Origin: Rectinema sp003452735
GTDB lineage: Bacteria; Spirochaetota; Spirochaetia; Treponematales; Rectinemataceae
Assembly (NCBI GenBank): GCA_035415815.1
Contig: DAOOGR010000011.1
Location: 1 to 31,480, forward strand
Direction of reading: 5' to 3'
DNA: 31,480 bases
Under the pieces are notes generated by a model. It was not told where the DNA came from and searched no databases. It saw only the letters and a program-made list of their open reading frames with translations. Positions 1 through 7,633 of this stretch are shown one piece after another (positions within the stretch are counted from its first letter, which is position 1; every line of letters begins with the position of its first letter). The position numbers and the translations under genes are program-made.

Positions 1-73
1 AGAAAGTGGGACTTCGATAGTTGTGCCACTATGATTCTTTGGTTTAAATTTATAATCAATCTTAGGTTAATTC

Positions 74-1531
74 TCAGCGCAAAGCAGCCAATAGTTCCTT
101 GGCAAACACTTGACCACCGAGTGTCCTGAGTGCTGCAGAAATCGCCTCTGCCTCAGAAAACCCCATTCCTTGAGCGCCCTTGCTCCCCGAATAGAGAGTA
201 TTCCCTTCTATTAAATCAATTGCACTCAAAGATCCTGTGACCGAAGCGATGAAAAAACTATCCTCTTTATTAATCGAGACAAGCTCAACAGTGGCCAAAA
301 TAAAGCGCTTAGCCTGAGTTGGGGCAATGGCTTTGAGCTGCGCAATATCGGGCTTTCCATATTCAGCGGAGATTTTTGTCGTGAAAATAGAGAAACCTTC
401 CTTTACGAGAGCTTCTTCAAGACTCTTTACAAATGTTTCGGGATCTAGGCTACCTTTCTGTGTTTGGTCTTTGAGATAGACCCCAATCGCCGTAGGAACA
501 CTTTTAGCCGCTGAGACAACCTTATAACTCATATATACTCTTATGCCTGACAAATCACTTTCTAATGCTTCCATGTATGGCAATGCCCATCCAGGTAAGC
601 CTCCTAAAATATCAGCAATACTTCCGAAATCTAGCTGCACGGTTACCTGATAATCCCCAGCTAATTCTACAACAGGAACATCAAATGAGACGATGCCATC
701 TTGATTGGTAAAGACTTGCTGTGTAGTAGTACCCATTCGTCCTGAAGTCAGTCTTCGAGGATAGGTTACAACAAGGGGAGCACCAGGCACTCCTTCTTCT
801 ATTCCTCTACGATTAGTTATAAGCTTCACCACAAATGATGGAGCATTAGTGCTGCCTAGCGGTATTTCTTGATTTGATGGAGACAATACTACCAGTTTAA
901 GAGTAGCGGCTAACGCAGAAGCTTTCTTAGCATTGCGTTCAAGTTTTATCTGTGCATTCTCTATATCAGAACTTCCTGCTGCTGACATAGCTTCCGCATA
1001 AGCACGAATGGCATCGATCAAGTGCCCCTCGTTGGCTGCAGAATCACCCTTCTGTTCTGGTATTGCAACGGCATCGGCTTTTTCCTTTAGTAAGGATTCG
1101 ATTCGAGCTTTCTCTTTATTAAGCTCCTTTGTTTCATATCGAGCTAGGACATGCACGGTATACAGCCCAGTTTTTTTATCACTCTGTATATATTTCTCGA
1201 CCACCTCAAAACCCGAAAGCCGACCCTTAGATTCTGTCTTGACTGTCTGTGTTATCTGTGCCTCATATTCGCTGAGAGAAGCTTTTGCTTCGGCGCTAGA
1301 TTCTACGCTTATCGATACTCCCATGTACTGCATAATACCCGCAATCAATGCTGCAGTTGCATCATTAAGTGCTGTTGCGCTATCTTTTGCCGAAGATGAC
1401 CCAACAAAATAAGTATATTTTGCATCAGGGCTTGGTGTCTTTTTCACCCATTCCGGAATGCTGGGCGCACTAGCACAGCTTGCCACAAGCAAGAAAAAAA
1501 TCACCATCCATATAATGATGCTCTTTTTCAT
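74..1531 (-). CDS. LPP20-like lipoprotein, 485 aa
   Basis: This is a secreted, probably membrane-anchored lipoprotein. Residues 1-18 form a Lys-Lys plus hydrophobic signal peptide ending in a lipobox (LVAS before Cys19). Residues about 25-150 begin with a P-E-W-V segment and continue with an alanine-rich helical region of alternating pattern, resembling the LPP20 lipoprotein family. Residues about 210-305 look like an Ig-like beta-sandwich (repeated V-x-V strands, a 'tnqdGivsF' turn). The last 140 residues form an alpha/beta domain resembling LPP20/LpoB-type domains. The start ATG at 1531 is preceded by AGAGG about 8 nt upstream. It is the last gene of the three-lipoprotein cluster, separated from the upstream one by a strong hairpin. 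Molecular function is unknown; envelope assembly or surface roles are inference only. The call as a lipoprotein is firm, the LPP20 label moderate. Confidence 0.8.
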   Translation of the reverse strand: MKKSIIIWMVIFFLLVASCASAPSIPEWVKKTPSPDAKYTYFVGSSSAKDSATALNDATAALIAGIMQYMGVSISVESSAEAKASLSEYEAQITQTVKTESKGRLSGFEVVEKYIQSDKKTGLYTVHVLARYETKELNKEKARIESLLKEKADAVAIPEQKGDSAANEGHLIDAIRAYAEAMSAAGSSDIENAQIKLERNAKKASALAATLKLVVLSPSNQEIPLGSTNAPSFVVKLITNRRGIEEGVPGAPLVVTYPRRLTSGRMGTTTQQVFTNQDGIVSFDVPVVELAGDYQVTVQLDFGSIADILGGLPGWALPYMEALESDLSGIRVYMSYKVVSAAKSVPTAIGVYLKDQTQKGSLDPETFVKSLEEALVKEGFSIFTTKISAEYGKPDIAQLKAIAPTQAKRFILATVELVSINKEDSFFIASVTGSLSAIDLIEGNTLYSGSKGAQGMGFSEAEAISAALRTLGGQVFAKELLAALR

Positions 1532-1572
1532 TCATAATTCCTCTCGGGGTGATAAAATCTAGTAGAAATCAA

Positions 1573-1610
1573 AGAAAGCCTCGCATTACATACATAAACC
1601 GAGGCTTTCT
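1573..1610 (-). terminator. Strong hairpin between two lipoprotein genes, likely terminator or attenuator
   Basis: An 11-bp perfect inverted repeat (AGAAAGCCTCG at 1573-1583 and its complement at 1600-1610) encloses a 16-nt loop. Read on the minus strand it is followed by a T-rich run (TTTCTTTGATTT), as in an intrinsic terminator. It lies after the lipoprotein gene at 1628-2281 and before the one at 74-1531. No good promoter is visible between the hairpin and the ATG at 1531, so partial read-through would be needed. Confidence 0.6.
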
Positions 1611-1627
1611 ATTAATTCGTTTTTGAA

Positions 1628-2281
1628 TCAATGAGATTCACCAAAGAAGTCTTTGGCTACTGTGTTTTGGACCAGATCCATAGCACGCTTCTGCTCAGGC
1701 GTTGCTGGCTCGCCCCCTGCCATCTGAGAGAAGAGTATATCGAACTGTTTTTGCAACATATCCTTGTCTATCGCCCATAGCTGAATTACCCGATATACTT
1801 GCTTATCAGGCTTATTCTCTGGAGTATAAGTTTGAACTTTAACCCACCAATCGGCCTCCATTCTAAAGCCAGAGAATTTAGCTTCACCCACACTCGCTAC
1901 AAAGCGTTCTCCATATGCACCAAAATTCTTGGAGTCCGCATCTGCGACATTCGCACCTTTGAATGCATCTTTGACCCGTGTCGACAGATAGCGAGCAATC
2001 TCAGTATCAGCCTGCATACGCTCAGCGAGCAATTGTGCACTTTGGAGATTCTGAGCTTCGAATTGAGCTATGAAAACTACTTTATCCTTATAATCTGGTA
2101 GTTTTTCAATATCCCGGTAGCCACCTACGATTGCAAGCTCTACCCATTTAGGTGTCTTAACGCCGTATGCAGTGCCTTTATCCTCAATAAGCACTTCTCC
2201 CTTCCGAAGAGGGGGCTTTGTACCGCATGAGATTACGACTGCGGCGACTAGAACGATCAATACTACCTTCCTAGCTTTCAT
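1628..2281 (-). CDS. Lipoprotein of unknown function, 217 aa
   Basis: The N-terminus (M-K-A-R-K, then a V/L/A-rich segment, then VVISC with Cys19) is a typical lipoprotein signal peptide. The mature part is about 199 residues, soluble and mostly helical and charged, with aromatic-rich stretches such as 'ADWWVKVQTY' near residues 143-152. The phrase 'TPKWVELAI' near residue 43 echoes the P-x-W-V opening of LPP20-type lipoproteins, so it may be a diverged relative of its neighbour, but I cannot assign a family. The ATG has a strong AGGAGG Shine-Dalgarno 5 nt upstream. It is the middle gene of the cluster, 35 nt after the 2317-3402 gene, and presumably cotranscribed with it from the promoter near 3437. 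Confidence 0.75.
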   Translation of the reverse strand: MKARKVVLIVLVAAVVISCGTKPPLRKGEVLIEDKGTAYGVKTPKWVELAIVGGYRDIEKLPDYKDKVVFIAQFEAQNLQSAQLLAERMQADTEIARYLSTRVKDAFKGANVADADSKNFGAYGERFVASVGEAKFSGFRMEADWWVKVQTYTPENKPDKQVYRVIQLWAIDKDMLQKQFDILFSQMAGGEPATPEQKRAMDLVQNTVAKDFFGESH

Positions 2282-2316
2282 CTTTTCCTCCTAATAATGA
2301 ACATTATATAAATACG

Positions 2317-3402
2317 TTAAATTCCCGTATTGAATGTGTAGGACCTTCCTCTCATATATAGAAGATAACAATTTGGAAAACCCGACATCGAAGCAACATC
2401 ATAGATGGTATCTTGAATCTTTGACGCTGGCATAAAAGCATAGAGTGCAAAGCGAGTTTCCCCTGGCGAATAGGACAGTCTTTCAACCTCGCGCACTCTT
2501 TTGGCTAAATTCCTTTCAAATTGAGATACCGCCATTGCATCAGGAGTATTCTGAAGAATAATTTCGTATCGAACTCCTCGAGCTGCGGTCAGGGTGCTCA
2601 TAAGATGTTTTGCTTGTTCTGTTACCTTTGGCATCGATTGCCAGATAATCCCTGATATAGCATTCATCATCGCTGCATCTGGAGATACAGGGCTAAATGT
2701 CTGTGGGCTTAAAAAGGAAATCGATCCGAGGAGGGCTGCCGTCGACGCATCAAAAATCTTGATGCTACCTTGTGCTGATCCAGTCCAAGCTCCAGGTACT
2801 CCTCCAAAGCTTGTCTTAGCATCTATTTCAAGGTAGATGTCCGCATTTAGTTTTTGTGCAATATAAGTGATAATATCGATAGAGCCACCTGTCTCTGCCT
2901 GATAAGCGCTTATCTGATCTTTTTTGTTCTTTTGAATCTGATCGAAATCGATGACAGAAAGCCCTTCTTTTTCGATGAGGTATCGATTCGCCTGTGAGAC
3001 AGCAGCTTTTGCAAGCTGTGGATCCAAGCCACTATTCTCATTGTAATATACTAGATAGCTGAGTCTATTAATATAATTTTGAAAGAACCTGCTTTCTTCT
3101 GCGGTCATTGGTTGCGTGTAATAACTTGCGCTTGCCTGCGGACTAGAAGAAGGCGTTGATGGCGCTTGAGTCTCGCCAGGTATAGGCTGGCTTTCTACAA
3201 CCGCTTTTGCAGCAGACTGAACGTCTCCAGGAGCTGTCGTGCTCGGCATTTCTGGTGTCGACGTACCCTGAACAATTTCTTTTGCTCTCTGACTTTCCGA
3301 ACTGGGTTTTTCTGCCGGAGGAGGCGTTGCACAACTGATAATAAGGAGACCAATAATCACAGCACCCATAAGATATTTGCTAAAAAACCATGTCTTTTTC
3401 AT
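2317..3402 (-). CDS. Lipoprotein with Pro/Ser/Thr-rich linker, 361 aa
   Basis: First gene of the lipoprotein cluster. Residues 1-23 are a signal peptide with the lipobox LIISC (Cys24). Residues 25 to about 92 are low complexity, rich in Pro, Ser, Thr and Glu, and look like a flexible tether. The globular part (about 95-361) contains a segment near 130-230 predicted as an alpha/beta fold ('DIITYIAQKLNADIYLEIDAK', then an 'A-x-G-S-I-K-I-F-D' strand). This recalls LpoB/CsgG-like or DUF6175-type periplasmic lipoproteins; that resemblance is by eye only. No Shine-Dalgarno precedes the ATG, and a sigma70-like promoter ends 6 nt before it, so the mRNA may be leaderless. Function unknown. Confidence 0.75.
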   Translation of the reverse strand: MKKTWFFSKYLMGAVIIGLLIISCATPPPAEKPSSESQRAKEIVQGTSTPEMPSTTAPGDVQSAAKAVVESQPIPGETQAPSTPSSSPQASASYYTQPMTAEESRFFQNYINRLSYLVYYNENSGLDPQLAKAAVSQANRYLIEKEGLSVIDFDQIQKNKKDQISAYQAETGGSIDIITYIAQKLNADIYLEIDAKTSFGGVPGAWTGSAQGSIKIFDASTAALLGSISFLSPQTFSPVSPDAAMMNAISGIIWQSMPKVTEQAKHLMSTLTAARGVRYEIILQNTPDAMAVSQFERNLAKRVREVERLSYSPGETRFALYAFMPASKIQDTIYDVASMSGFPNCYLLYMRGRSYTFNTGI

Positions 3403-3408
3403 GCTATT

Positions 3409-3437
3409 ATTATTGGACAGCTTTAATGTTTTTGCAA
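3409..3437 (-). promoter_or_regulatory. Promoter of the lipoprotein cluster (leaderless geometry)
   Basis: Minus-strand -35 TTGCAA (3437-3432), 17-nt spacer, -10 AATAAT (3414-3409). The -10 ends 6 nt before the ATG at 3402, so the expected transcription start falls on the A of the start codon. No Shine-Dalgarno is present. Confidence 0.5.
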
Positions 3438-3480
3438 GATAGAAATGAGAAATAAGATATAATAATCGAAGACTTTTCTC

Positions 3481-3554
3481 TGAGCGATGCGCGATTTGAA
3501 CGCGCGACCTTCGGCTCCGGAGGCCGACGCTCTATCCAGCTGAGCTAATCGCTC
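3481..3554 (-). tRNA. tRNA-Arg (anticodon CCG)
   Basis: Read on the minus strand, a full cloverleaf folds. The acceptor stem is GAGCGAT paired with ATCGCTC, the D arm is GCTC...GAGC, and the anticodon stem TCGGC/GCCGA carries the loop CTCCGGA, giving anticodon CCG for arginine codon CGG. The T arm is GCGCG-TTCAAAT-CGCGC. The discriminator base is A at 3481. The 3' CCA is not encoded, so it must be added by tRNA nucleotidyltransferase. It lies between the lipoprotein cluster (same strand, downstream) and maf (opposite strand). Confidence 0.95.
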
Positions 3555-3592
3555 TTGTGAGATGCAGATTTAGCTTGAACTCATATTTTTGC

Positions 3593-3621
3593 ATATTAAG
3601 ACTTAGATCGATATGCGTCAA
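3593..3621 (-). promoter_or_regulatory. Promoter of tRNA-Arg
   Basis: Minus-strand TTGACG (3621-3616), 17-nt spacer, TAATAT (3598-3593). The predicted start is near 3586, about 32 nt upstream of the mature tRNA 5' end. This is one of the best -35 matches in the window. Confidence 0.6.
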
Positions 3622-3667
3622 GCCAACGCTTATTTTGAAAAAGCACGTTTAGAAATCGATTCAAGAC

Positions 3668-3696
3668 TTGGCAAAGTATTCATCTCTCATTAGATT
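3668..3696 (+). promoter_or_regulatory. Promoter of maf
   Basis: TTGGCA (3668-3673), 17-nt spacer, TAGATT (3691-3696). The -10 ends 10 nt before ATG 3707, predicting a 5' leader of about 3-4 nt. The TTG at 3668 could be misread as an in-frame start codon but fits better as the -35 element. Confidence 0.5.
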
Positions 3697-3706
3697 TCCT
3701 TGTATC

Positions 3707-4387
3707 ATGTATGGCGAACCTATCTTGCTTGCAAGTGAATCCTCGCGAAGGGGTTCAATTCTTGAATCGATCAGAATACCATTTATTAGGGTTATGCCTT
3801 CAATCGACGAGACAGCGTTTGATGACCTAGATCCTGGAGAACGTGTCATAGCTCTTGCAACAACAAAAGCCAAACGTGGCAATTCTATTTGGTTTGAGAA
3901 AACCCAAAGAGAAAGAGTAGTTAAGTCCTCTATCGAGAAATATTTAGAAAAGGGATCTTTTGATCGAGAATGTCTTAGAGAACCTCGATTCGTACTCGGA
4001 GCTGACACGCTGGTAGCTTTTAAGATTTCCGAGGGTTGGATAACGCTTGGCAAACCAGCTAACAAACTCGAAGCTTTCGAAATGCTTTCGATGGAAGCAG
4101 GTAAAAGACAAACTGTCTTTAGTGGACTTTGCCTGCTCGATATGGCAAGCAATCGATACTACCCTGCTCTTTCTATCTCCGAAGTCAAGTTTGCACCCAT
4201 GACACCTGAAGAAATCTCGTGGTACCTTTGCTTCGAGGAATGGAGCGGAGCCGCAGGAGCATACCGAATCCAAGAAATTGGTTCATGCTTCATAGAAGAA
4301 ATAAGAGGTTCATCCTCAGGAGTAATGGGCTTGCCAATTCATGAATTATATGGCATTCTCCGTGAGTCGGGGTATTTGGATCCCTAG
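3707..4387 (+). CDS. maf: Maf-like nucleoside triphosphate pyrophosphatase
   Basis: Hydrolyses non-canonical or excess nucleoside triphosphates (dTTP/UTP or modified bases in the family) to monophosphates, a cytoplasmic house-cleaning role. The N-terminus 'ILLASESSRRGSILE' matches the Maf signature (LAS-x-SPRR), followed by 'SIDE', 'GADTLVAF' with the catalytic Asp, 'LGKPANKLEAFEML', and 'YRIQEIGSCFIEEI' with 'GVMGLPIHELY' near the end. At about 226 residues it is longer than the usual 190-200. The extra length is an insertion of about 25-30 charged residues between the 'ATTKAKRG' helix and 'FVLGADT'. The ATG at 3707 is chosen because the family begins there and because the upstream TTG at 3668 coincides with a -35 box. 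No Shine-Dalgarno is visible. Confidence 0.9.
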   Translation: MYGEPILLASESSRRGSILESIRIPFIRVMPSIDETAFDDLDPGERVIALATTKAKRGNSIWFEKTQRERVVKSSIEKYLEKGSFDRECLREPRFVLGADTLVAFKISEGWITLGKPANKLEAFEMLSMEAGKRQTVFSGLCLLDMASNRYYPALSISEVKFAPMTPEEISWYLCFEEWSGAAGAYRIQEIGSCFIEEIRGSSSGVMGLPIHELYGILRESGYLDP

Positions 4388-4405
4388 CAAGGAGAAACAC
4401 ATATT
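4376..4405 (+). promoter_or_regulatory. Possible promoter of the rpsB operon
   Basis: TTGGAT (4376-4381), 18-nt spacer, CATATT (4400-4405), overlapping the maf stop region. The predicted start near 4412 would lie just before the first of three leader hairpins. An alternative -10 is TATTAT at 4402-4407 with a 20-nt spacer. The match is weak and maf read-through could also drive the operon. Confidence 0.3.
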
Positions 4406-4414
4406 ATCGACAAT

Positions 4415-4504
4415 CCAGCCTTTTTAATGCTGGGCATTTTCCGCCTGTCTTTCTAGTAGAGAGCAGGACGAGACATAAGGAAGGGAACCGGAATCTATTC
4501 CGGT
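4415..4504 (+). promoter_or_regulatory. Structured leader of rpsB: three hairpins
   Basis: Hairpin 1: CCAGC 4415-4419 with GCTGG 4429-4433. Hairpin 2: CCTG-bulged T-CTTTCT (4444-4454), 3-nt loop, AGAGAG-CAGG (4458-4467), 10 bp including one G-U pair. Hairpin 3: ACCGGAA 4487-4493, loop TCTA, TTCCGGT 4498-4504, ending 3 nt before the GGGAGG Shine-Dalgarno (4508-4513). Hairpin 1 could alternatively be a weak maf terminator. Autogenous control by S2 is known in other bacteria; here it is inference. Confidence 0.45.
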
Positions 4505-4518
4505 AGTGGGAGGTCTAC

Positions 4519-5400
4519 GTGGCAGTAGTGACCATGAAAAATCTGCTTGAATCAGGCGTGCACTTTGGGCACCAGGTCAAGCGCTGGGATCCGCGTATGA
4601 AAAAATACATATTCGCGGAGCGCAATGGTATTCACATCATAGATCTGCAAAAAACCATCCAGGCTATAAAAGAAGCCTATGACGCAGTGCAGAAGGTGGC
4701 TAGTTCTGGGAAATCCGTGCTATTTGTCGGAACAAAGAAACAAGCCCAGGCAGCTATACAAAAAGAAGCCGAGCGCTGCGAGCAATTCTATGTAAATAAT
4801 CGCTGGTTAGGTGGCATGTTAACAAACTTTTCCACCATAAGAAAATCTGTTCAAAGGCTCAAGAAGATTGAGCGTATGGAAGTAGACGGAACCTTTAACA
4901 GTCTTACCAAAAAGGAAATCGCAAGTCTTCAAAAGGAAAAGGCCAAGCTTGAGAAGAACCTCGGCGGAATAAAGGAGATGACGAGCCTACCAGGTATCCT
5001 TTTTGTTGTGGATACGCGCAAAGAGGCAATCGCGGTTGCAGAGGCTCAGCGCCTTGGCATTCCTATTGTGGCAATAGTTGATACCAACTGCAATCCAGAA
5101 GGCATTACTTATCCTATTCCAGGCAATGATGATGCTATTCGATCTATAAGCCTTTTCACTCAAATCATAGCAAATGCGGTAATCGAAGCAGGTGCTTCCG
5201 AAGGCTTAAAGATAATCGAAACCCTGCCTCCTGAAGAGGAGCAAGAACTGGTCATTCCTCAAAAACTAGAGGAAGATGAGGTTGAGATCGATTTAGATAA
5301 TTATGCCGAATCCTCCAGTCAAAGCAACAAAGAAACAGATGAGCAGCAGGAAGTCGAACAACCCATAATTGATGAAGATCGCCTTTATGATGAAAATTGA
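4519..5400 (+). CDS. rpsB: 30S ribosomal protein S2
   Basis: Structural protein of the small ribosomal subunit, needed late in 30S assembly and for binding S1. The opening 'LLESGVHFGHQVKRWDPRMKKYI' region, 'RNGIHIIDLQKT', 'NNRWLGGMLTNF' and 'LPGILFVVDTRKE' segments and the closing 'PIVAIVDTNCNPEGI' are all canonical. At 293 residues it exceeds the common 225-260. The excess is a strongly acidic, Gln/Ser-rich tail from about residue 235 onward. The start is GTG at 4519 with GGGAGG five bases upstream. It is the first gene of the rpsB-tsf-frr-uppS-cdsA-dxr-rseP operon, with tsf following after 21 bp, and is probably controlled through the hairpin-rich leader. Confidence 0.97.
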   Translation: MAVVTMKNLLESGVHFGHQVKRWDPRMKKYIFAERNGIHIIDLQKTIQAIKEAYDAVQKVASSGKSVLFVGTKKQAQAAIQKEAERCEQFYVNNRWLGGMLTNFSTIRKSVQRLKKIERMEVDGTFNSLTKKEIASLQKEKAKLEKNLGGIKEMTSLPGILFVVDTRKEAIAVAEAQRLGIPIVAIVDTNCNPEGITYPIPGNDDAIRSISLFTQIIANAVIEAGASEGLKIIETLPPEEEQELVIPQKLEEDEVEIDLDNYAESSSQSNKETDEQQEVEQPIIDEDRLYDEN

Positions 5401-5421
5401 GAAAATTGAGGAGAATAGATC

Positions 5422-6273
5422 GTGGAAATCAAAGCAAATGATGTAAAAGCTCTGCGCGAAAAAACTGGTGCAGGCATGATGGATTGTAAAAAAGCGCTCA
5501 TAGAAGCTAATGGTGATTTTTCTGCAGCTGAAAAGTTATTGCGCGAATGGGGAATTGCTGGAATCGAAAAACGAGCTGGCCGTGCAACAAATGAAGGTCG
5601 AATTTTCATTGCTCAAAATGCTAAAGAATTGGAGCTAATCGAGTTAGCTTGCGAAACTGATTTTGTCGCTAGAAATAAGGACTTTATAGCAGCGGGCACA
5701 AAAATTGCAGAAAGAGCCCTATCACAGAAAGCATCCGGCACAAATGAGAGCTTAGAAACAATTGTAAAGGAAATAGCTTCGCTCATAAAGGAAAATATTG
5801 CGCTGAGGCGCGTTGTTCATTTTTATGCCGAAGAAAACGATATTTTGCACGCCTATTTACATGGCGAAGGCAGAATTGGTGTTGTCGTAAAATTTAGAGC
5901 GAACAACCCTAAGGCTTTCGAGAATGAGAAGATCACTGCCTTTATACATGATATAGCTCTACATGTAGCAGCCTTCAACCCTATGTTCCTCGATGAATCA
6001 AAAGTTTCCACAGACTGGATTGCAGAACAAAAAGAAATTTTCCAAAAACAGCTCGAGCTCGACGAAAAGTTAAAGAGCAAACCCGAAAAAGTCCTTGAAG
6101 GCATCTTATCTGGAAAGCTCAAGAAGCTTCTTGCCGAAGTCTGTCTTCTAAACCAGGGATTCGTGCGAGACGAGAAGTCATCTGTCGCTGCCGTTCTAGC
6201 TCAGGTCTCCAAGGAAACAGGCTATCAACTCGAAATCATAGACTATTATTTTGCAAAAGTCGGACAAGATTGA
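5422..6273 (+). CDS. tsf: Elongation factor Ts
   Basis: Guanine nucleotide exchange factor for EF-Tu. The N-terminal UBA-like domain carries 'LREKTGAGMMDCKKAL' (residues about 10-25), and the EF-Tu contact motif 'CETDFVARN' lies near residues 78-86. Two further core subdomains follow, including 'IALHVAAFNPMFL', the usual 'H-x-A-A-x-N-P' element. The length of 283 residues is normal for the long-form protein. The start is GTG at 5422 preceded by GAGGAGAA. It lies 21 bp after rpsB in the standard rpsB-tsf pairing. A hairpin follows at 6301-6326 before frr. Confidence 0.97.
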   Translation: MEIKANDVKALREKTGAGMMDCKKALIEANGDFSAAEKLLREWGIAGIEKRAGRATNEGRIFIAQNAKELELIELACETDFVARNKDFIAAGTKIAERALSQKASGTNESLETIVKEIASLIKENIALRRVVHFYAEENDILHAYLHGEGRIGVVVKFRANNPKAFENEKITAFIHDIALHVAAFNPMFLDESKVSTDWIAEQKEIFQKQLELDEKLKSKPEKVLEGILSGKLKKLLAEVCLLNQGFVRDEKSSVAAVLAQVSKETGYQLEIIDYYFAKVGQD

Positions 6274-6300
6274 ATATGCCCAGCTAATGCAAGGGCATAA

Positions 6301-6326
6301 AAGGGCGATCTACTGAGATTGCCCTT
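6301..6326 (+). other. Intercistronic hairpin between tsf and frr
   Basis: AAGGGCGATCT (6301-6311), loop ACTG, AGATTGCCCTT (6316-6326): 11 bp with one G-U pair. The following bases (CTGTACC) are not T-rich, so it is not a good intrinsic terminator. It may be an attenuator or an mRNA processing or stability element setting rpsB-tsf expression above that of the distal genes. Confidence 0.5.
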
Positions 6327-6361
6327 CTGTACCTTCAAAATAGTACATCAAGGAAGAAGAT

Positions 6362-6916
6362 ATGGAATCGAACAAAGCTGCCCATGAAGAAAAGATGAAA
6401 AAGACAATCGCTGCGTTTCAAGATGAGCTCAATAGCATACGCACAGGCAGAGCTTCCTCTGTTCTTCTCGACAAGGTTAGAGTCGACTACTATGGTCAAA
6501 AAATGCCTCTTTCCCAGGTTGCGACAATTTCGGTTCCTGAAGCTCGTCTCATAGTTATTCAGCCATGGGACCGCTCCTTATTCAGCGAAATCGAAAAGGC
6601 AATCCTCAAGTCGGATTTAGGTCTTAATCCTTCAAATGACGGGAAAGTGCTTAGGATAGCGATACCTCCTCTAACCGAGCAGAGAAGAAAAGAGCTCGTT
6701 AAGACAGCCCGCAGTATCGCCGAACAAGCGCGTGTAGCAATCAGAAATATAAGACGCGATGCTCTAGAAGAGCTTAAAAAGCAACAGAACGCAGGAGGTG
6801 TTGCCGAAGATGCCCTCAAGAAAGAAGAAGCGGAGCTCCAAAAAATGACTGATGATTACATTGCCCAAATCGCAAGAATTCTCGAAATGAAAGAAAGAGA
6901 AATAATGGAAGTCTAA
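6362..6916 (+). CDS. frr: Ribosome recycling factor
   Basis: With EF-G, splits the post-termination ribosome. The protein is 184 residues, the family length, and nearly collinear with family sequences. It has 'FQDELNSIRTGRASSVLLDKV' (helix 1), 'YYGQKMPLSQVATISVPEARLIVIQPWD' (domain II), 'NPSNDGKVLRIAIPPLTEQRRKEL' and the 'RNIRRDALEELKK' C-terminal helix. The start ATG 6362 follows AAGGAAG. It is downstream of tsf by 88 bp that include a hairpin, and 12 bp before uppS, so it is an internal operon gene. Confidence 0.97.
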   Translation: MESNKAAHEEKMKKTIAAFQDELNSIRTGRASSVLLDKVRVDYYGQKMPLSQVATISVPEARLIVIQPWDRSLFSEIEKAILKSDLGLNPSNDGKVLRIAIPPLTEQRRKELVKTARSIAEQARVAIRNIRRDALEELKKQQNAGGVAEDALKKEEAELQKMTDDYIAQIARILEMKEREIMEV

Positions 6917-6928
6917 GGATTCTTTGAG

Positions 6929-7633
6929 ATGAAAGAGAACTGCATGCCTTCTCATGTTGCGATCATTATGGATGGCAATGGTCGATGGGCGACACAAAGA
7001 GGCCTTTCTAGGACAGAAGGACACAAGGAAGGATTAGAAACAGCGAAGCGTATAGTACTTGCCTCACACAAAGAAGGGATCAAGTTTCTCTCCTTATTTG
7101 TTTTTTCCACAGAGAATTGGAAACGTACTGAACAGGAAGTCGGATTTCTTATGTCTCTTATTCGAGTTCATATCACAAGAGAATTGGATTTCTATCGAGA
7201 AAATGAGATACGCATTGTCCATTCTGGTGAAAGAAGTGGACTACCACATGATGTACTTTCTGAAATCGATAAGGCGATTGAGAATACGGCTCATTACCGT
7301 TCATTGACAGTCAACCTGGCGATCAACTATGGAGGTAGAGACGAAATAGTCCGAGCAATGCAGCGAATTCTAGCAAGTCAGGCAAATGGCGACAAAAAAC
7401 CGATAGATGAATTGACAGTCATGCAATACCTCGATCATCCGGATATACCTGATCCCGATCTCATTATCAGAACAGGTGGCGAGATGAGGTTATCCAATTT
7501 TCTATTATGGCAATCTGCTTATAGCGAACTATACTTTTCGCCAAAATATTGGCCTGATTTTACTCCAGGGGATCTTCATGCGGCTCTTGTCGACTATATG
7601 CACCGTGAAAGGCGTTTTGGAGATGCGCGGTGA
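6929..7633 (+). CDS. uppS: Isoprenyl (undecaprenyl) diphosphate synthase
   Basis: Condenses isopentenyl diphosphate onto farnesyl diphosphate to make the C55 lipid carrier for peptidoglycan and other glycans. The signature 'HVAIIMDGNGRWA' includes the catalytic Asp at residue 15. 'SLFVFSTENWKRT', 'LAINYGGRDEIV' and the C-terminal 'DLIIRTGGEMRLSNFLLWQ' with 'YSELYF' complete the cis-prenyltransferase pattern. It is 234 residues from ATG 6929. A second ATG at 6944 (starting 'MPSHVA') is also plausible and closer to the family start; the Shine-Dalgarno is weak for both. The stop overlaps the GTG of cdsA, implying translational coupling and joint output of lipid precursors. Confidence 0.95.
   Translation: MKENCMPSHVAIIMDGNGRWATQRGLSRTEGHKEGLETAKRIVLASHKEGIKFLSLFVFSTENWKRTEQEVGFLMSLIRVHITRELDFYRENEIRIVHSGERSGLPHDVLSEIDKAIENTAHYRSLTVNLAINYGGRDEIVRAMQRILASQANGDKKPIDELTVMQYLDHPDIPDPDLIIRTGGEMRLSNFLLWQSAYSELYFSPKYWPDFTPGDLHAALVDYMHRERRFGDAR

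Noticed and set aside
1008..1412. Plus-strand open frame across the lipoprotein gene
   Set aside because: It is antisense to a lipoprotein with a clear signal peptide, has no recognisable motif and no Shine-Dalgarno; a frame shadow.
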